A stretch of DNA of 64,000 bases from Pseudomonadota bacterium (GTDB lineage Bacteria; Pseudomonadota; Alphaproteobacteria; SHVZ01): NCBI GenBank assembly GCA_016195085.1, contig JACQAG010000001.1, positions 1-64,000 on the forward strand. The letters run 5' to 3'. Within the stretch, counting starts at the first letter, position 1; each line of letters opens with the position of its first letter. Shown here piece by piece: positions 61,157 to 64,000 of this stretch. A program made the position numbers and the translations under genes. The notes below the pieces were generated by a model, which was not told the DNA's origin, searched no databases, and saw nothing but the letters and a program-made list of their open reading frames with translations.

Positions 61157-61734
61157 CTCCGCAGCTGAAACAGCACCACCGCGGCGATGCCGGGACCGCT
61201 GATGACGAGCGGGCCAGGATCATCGACGATCAGCGTTTCCCGCGACATCAGCGCCTGCGAGCCGAGGCCCTGCACCTCGACCCGGCCGTGGCAGCAAAGG
61301 ATCGCCACGGCCGGCACCGGCGGCAGCTCCAGCGGTGCCAGCGGCCGCGAGACCGTCAGCTCGTGGCGCAATCGGGCGCGGTCGGTCATCACGTTGAAGT
61401 CTTCCGATGGCCCGCCCAACAGCGTCGCCGTGGTCGGCCACTCGCCCTGGAAACCGACCGGCTCGAAGGGCCGCTCCAGCCGGGCGCCGCCATGATCGCC
61501 GAAGTCGAGCGCCATGCCTCCGCCCGACATCAGCATGATGCTGCGCTCGTAGCCGGGAAAGGGCGAGAACGGACCGGATCGCTCCACCCGCGCCAGGCTG
61601 AGCCGCCAGAGGAAGGCGTCGGCGACGCCCGCACCCGGCGGATCGACGGCGATCTCGGTCGTGCTGCCGCCGCCGTTCTTCCAGGGCATGACCCGGTAGT
61701 CCGCGGCCTTGAGATGGCGTAAGCGAGACGGCAT
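61153..61734 (-). CDS. HutD/Ves-family cupin protein
   Basis: 193-residue protein with the HutD signature near the N terminus (YRVMPWKNGGGSTTEIAVDPP) and FLWRLSLARVERSGPFSPFPGYERSI. HutD is found with histidine utilisation genes or as a stand-alone Ves-like cold-shock cupin; its function is unclear. Start at 61734 is at the family's normal N terminus; the frame is open to 61788. It is divergent from a methyltransferase gene. Confidence 0.82.
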   Translation of the reverse strand: MPSRLRHLKAADYRVMPWKNGGGSTTEIAVDPPGAGVADAFLWRLSLARVERSGPFSPFPGYERSIMLMSGGGMALDFGDHGGARLERPFEPVGFQGEWPTTATLLGGPSEDFNVMTDRARLRHELTVSRPLAPLELPPVPAVAILCCHGRVEVQGLGSQALMSRETLIVDDPGPLVISGPGIAAVVLFQLRS

Positions 61735-61778
61735 GGTGGTGCGCGGCCCTTTGAACCTGACGAACCTAGCATGATCGG

Positions 61779-62390
61779 GTGATGCCAATGGCGAGCGAGC
61801 CCGGCAAGTTCGAGCGCTACTACGAAGCGGTCGCAGAGACGCCGCCGCGGCCGAGCTTGCTGAAGGCGCTCCAGCTCTTTCAGGCCGAGGGTCGCGGGGC
61901 CGGCACCGCCGCCGATCTCGGCTGCGGCAGCGGCACCGATACGGTCGAGCTGCTGCGCCGGGGTTGGCGGGTGATCGCGATCGACAAGGAGATGAGCGCG
62001 CTGGGTCGGCTGCAGGCGCGCTTGGATCTGCCCGCCGAACCGATGCTCGCCTTGCGCTGCGAACGGTTCGAGGAGGCCGATTGGGGCATGGTCGATCTCG
62101 TCAATGCGAGCTTCGCCTTGCCTCTGGTCGAGCGGGCGCTCTTCCCCCAGTTGTGGCGCCGCGTGACCGACTCGCTCTCTCCCGGCGGCCGCTTCGCCGG
62201 CCAGCTCTACGGGCCCCGCGACGGCTGGGCAGAGCATCCGGGCTTGACCGTGCTCACCCGCGCCGAGATCGAAGCGCTGGCGACGGATTTCGCCGTGGAA
62301 GAGCTGGACGAGATCGAGCGCGACGGCGAGACCGCCATCGGCAAAGCCAAGCATTGGCACTATTTCAATCTCGTGCTGCGTCGGCGGTAA
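61779..62390 (+). CDS. Class I SAM-dependent methyltransferase
   Basis: 203-residue methyltransferase. Motif I AADLGCGSGTDTVELLRRG binds SAM; motif II is VIAIDKEMSALGRLQAR, and motif III SLSPGGRFAGQLYGPRDGW. The rather short length and the TehB-like pattern suggest a small-molecule methyltransferase; the substrate is unknown. The first usable start is GTG 61779, immediately followed by ATG codons at 61782 and 61788. Confidence 0.8.
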   Translation: MMPMASEPGKFERYYEAVAETPPRPSLLKALQLFQAEGRGAGTAADLGCGSGTDTVELLRRGWRVIAIDKEMSALGRLQARLDLPAEPMLALRCERFEEADWGMVDLVNASFALPLVERALFPQLWRRVTDSLSPGGRFAGQLYGPRDGWAEHPGLTVLTRAEIEALATDFAVEELDEIERDGETAIGKAKHWHYFNLVLRRR

Positions 62391-62428
62391 GTATCTCGTT
62401 CCCGAGACCAAAGATGTCTGGGCGAAAG

Positions 62429-62600
62429 ACCCTCACCCCAGCCCTCTCCCGCCCGGGGAGGGTCGGGGAGGGGGTGATCCTCACCCCCTCCCAAAGTCCA
62501 CCCCCAGCGGGAGAGGGAGTCAAAGAAATGCTTCGCTAGCCCCTCTCCCGCATCGCGGGAGAGGGAGGGGTCCGCGCAAAGCGTGGGAGGGTGAGGGTCG
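62429..62600. repeat. GC-rich palindromic repeat region, copy 3
   Basis: A 172-base stretch of facing arms: GACCCTCACCCCAGCCCTCT at its left is mirrored by GGGAGGGTGAGGGTC at its right, with nested shorter hairpins (CCCCTCTCCCGC / GCGGGAGAGG). Related to 36850-36957 and 37791-37902 in style, but with a different core. It lies between the convergent methyltransferase and MlrC-family genes. Confidence 0.65.
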
Positions 62601-62622
62601 AAATCGGCGCGGAATGGGACCG

Positions 62623-64000
62623 CTACGCCGCGGGCGCCGGCCAGGTGGTCTCCGGGTCCAGGGGGTAGATCGGCCGCTTCAGGCGCTTCCAGGTAAAGCG
62701 GGTCAGCACCTGGCTGACGAGACCGGGAGCGTCCACCTCGATGGTGCGCTCCGGGGGAAAGAGGTGATCGAAGCCGGCGCGGAAATGCCCGCGGCTTTTG
62801 ACCACCACCGAGCGCAGCGCGTCGATCTTCACGCCAAAATTCTCGAAATAACCCGTGTCGAAGGCCTGCTGGCGGCGGCTGACGACGACGACGCGGATGC
62901 CGCCCAAATCGAGGGTCGCCGTCGGCCCCAGCCTGACCGTGCGGCCGGCGACGGTGCCGCGCCTGCCGACGAAGCTGCCATCGGAGAGATGGGCGACTGT
63001 CGCCTCGGCCTCGAAGGGCTTCGAGAACTCGGTCGTCTCGGCGCGATTGAAGCGCGCGCGGAATCGCTGGCCCAGACCCAGACGATGCGCCTCGGCGGCG
63101 AGATCGGGATCGAAGAAGGGCGAGATCGCCACCCCCTTGGCGCCGGCGGCATGCGCGCCGGCGAGGATCCAGGTGGTGTTGCCGCGGCCGCCACCGCCGG
63201 GATTGTCGGCGCAGTCGGCGAAGATCTCAGCCGGCCGCTCCGGGTCGCTGCCATTCGCCAGCATCATTCGGATCGCCTCTTCGAGCGGCGTCAGCCGAGC
63301 GACATAGCGCGCCCGGTCGGCCCAGCCCAGCCGGGCGAGATCCTCGGCCAGACGCTTGCCCGGTGCCGGATCGTTGCGGGAGGTCACGATGATGGCGATG
63401 CCGTTGTGGTCGGTGTCGCCCCAGACGAAGCCGCCGAGGATCGACACATTCACGATGTCGGGACCGAGCCGGGATTGGCCGTAGCTGATCAGGTCGGCGT
63501 AGGGGCCCCTGGCCGTCAGCAGCGCCACCGAGGGAGACACCAGCGGCAGCCGGATGAAGCTCGGATAGTAGCGGACACCCTGAAGCCGCTCGCGCATCGC
63601 CTTGGCCGCCTCGATGCCGCGCTCGCGCATGTCCACATGCGGATTGGTGATATAGCTGATGAGGAGATCGCTCGATGCCACCATGCGGTCGGAGATATTG
63701 GCGTGCAGATCGAGGGTGGCGATGATCGGCGCGTCGGCTCCGACGATCGCCCGCGTCGCGGCGAGGATCTCGCCGTCGGGATCATCGCTCTCGGTGGTGG
63801 TGGCGGCACCGTGCTGAGAGCAATAGACCCCGTCCAGCGGCATCGCCGCTTTCAGTCCGTTGCGGAACTCCTCCAGGCAGTCGCGAAAATAGCGGGGATC
63901 GGCCGGGCCCGCCGCACCCCCGGAGGTCACCAGGATCGGAACCGGCGTCCAAGGGCCGCCGGCATTCATGGTTTCGATGAAGCTCGTCACATTGTGGGCG
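62623..64000 (-). CDS. MlrC/M81-family metallopeptidase, N-terminus outside window
   Basis: Partial protein of the microcystinase C family (DUF1485/M81), at least 458 residues here. The metal-site motifs DGVYCSQHGAATTTE and ATLDLHANISDRM, the domain YPSFIRLPLVSPSVALLT, and the C-terminal family stretch QAFDTGYFENFGVKIDALRSV are intact. The reading frame is open through the window edge, and about 60 residues of the family N terminus (the usual MRIAVGGFxHETN region) are missing, so the gene starts beyond 64000. Linear-peptide hydrolysis is known for MlrC; the substrate here is unknown. Confidence 0.85.
   Translation of the reverse strand, partial: AHNVTSFIETMNAGGPWTPVPILVTSGGAAGPADPRYFRDCLEEFRNGLKAAMPLDGVYCSQHGAATTTESDDPDGEILAATRAIVGADAPIIATLDLHANISDRMVASSDLLISYITNPHVDMRERGIEAAKAMRERLQGVRYYPSFIRLPLVSPSVALLTARGPYADLISYGQSRLGPDIVNVSILGGFVWGDTDHNGIAIIVTSRNDPAPGKRLAEDLARLGWADRARYVARLTPLEEAIRMMLANGSDPERPAEIFADCADNPGGGGRGNTTWILAGAHAAGAKGVAISPFFDPDLAAEAHRLGLGQRFRARFNRAETTEFSKPFEAEATVAHLSDGSFVGRRGTVAGRTVRLGPTATLDLGGIRVVVVSRRQQAFDTGYFENFGVKIDALRSVVVKSRGHFRAGFDHLFPPERTIEVDAPGLVSQVLTRFTWKRLKRPIYPLDPETTWPAPAA

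Overview
The window reads as a piece of a GC-rich alphaproteobacterial chromosome, probably Rhodospirillales-like. The reasons are the S4-protein / SUV3-type helicase / FdxA / CarD neighbourhood, the DUF2125 and DUF1223 proteins, the inverted-repeat families (GC-rich palindromes and a two-hairpin CGTCATTGCCGGG-type element), and the high GC of most of the sequence. The genus cannot be named from the sequence alone.

166-12401 is an accessory catabolic island with visibly lower GC (two 60-base samples gave 55%, against 72% in a core gene). A spermidine/putrescine-type ABC importer (ATPase, two permeases, Tat-exported binding protein) and an Lrp/AsnC regulator lie on the minus strand. A divergent plus-strand operon encodes an aspartoacylase-like deacylase, an SDR, a PLP aminotransferase, a threonine-aldolase-like enzyme, a D-2-hydroxyacid dehydrogenase, a DadA-like amino-acid oxidase and a DapB homologue. 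Phased copies of an 11-bp operator-like motif sit in front of both operons. The set looks like uptake and breakdown of an acylated or cyclic amino acid, but I know no pathway with this gene set. Three of the enzymes lack a canonical catalytic residue, and the regulator lacks a standard start codon.

12417-20881 is bounded by two 324-bp direct repeats (about 96% identical). Between them lie a TVP38-family membrane protein, a small secreted protein, and an envelope operon (SAM methyltransferase, LolD-like ATPase, FtsX-fold permease, LolA-like periplasmic protein, outer-membrane barrel) next to a divergent LysR regulator. The second repeat copy interrupts a PagL-type lipid A deacylase gene.

21328-44687 is mostly housekeeping and signalling: RraA-family protein, proline iminopeptidase, membrane class III cyclase, chemoreceptor, a degenerate metallophosphatase, CarD with a long basic tail, ferredoxin FdxA, S4 protein and helicase, DUF2125, HtpG behind large hairpins, DUF1223, alpha-carbonic anhydrase, ketopantoate-reductase-like protein and an RND efflux pump.

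44923-64000 carries an MFS transporter, GST, a Na+/H+ antiporter with a cNMP domain, a beta-hydroxyacid dehydrogenase, a Crp/Fnr regulator with an FNR-like box, a sulfite dehydrogenase pair, a lytic transglycosylase, a 3-hydroxyacyl-CoA dehydrogenase, a sugar-acid dehydratase, a three-gene BrnT-type toxin-antitoxin module with operator, a DUF2817 zinc hydrolase, trans-3-hydroxyproline dehydratase, TerC, HutD, a methyltransferase and the 3' part of an MlrC-family gene cut by the window edge. I found no tRNA, rRNA, CRISPR array or complete insertion sequence.
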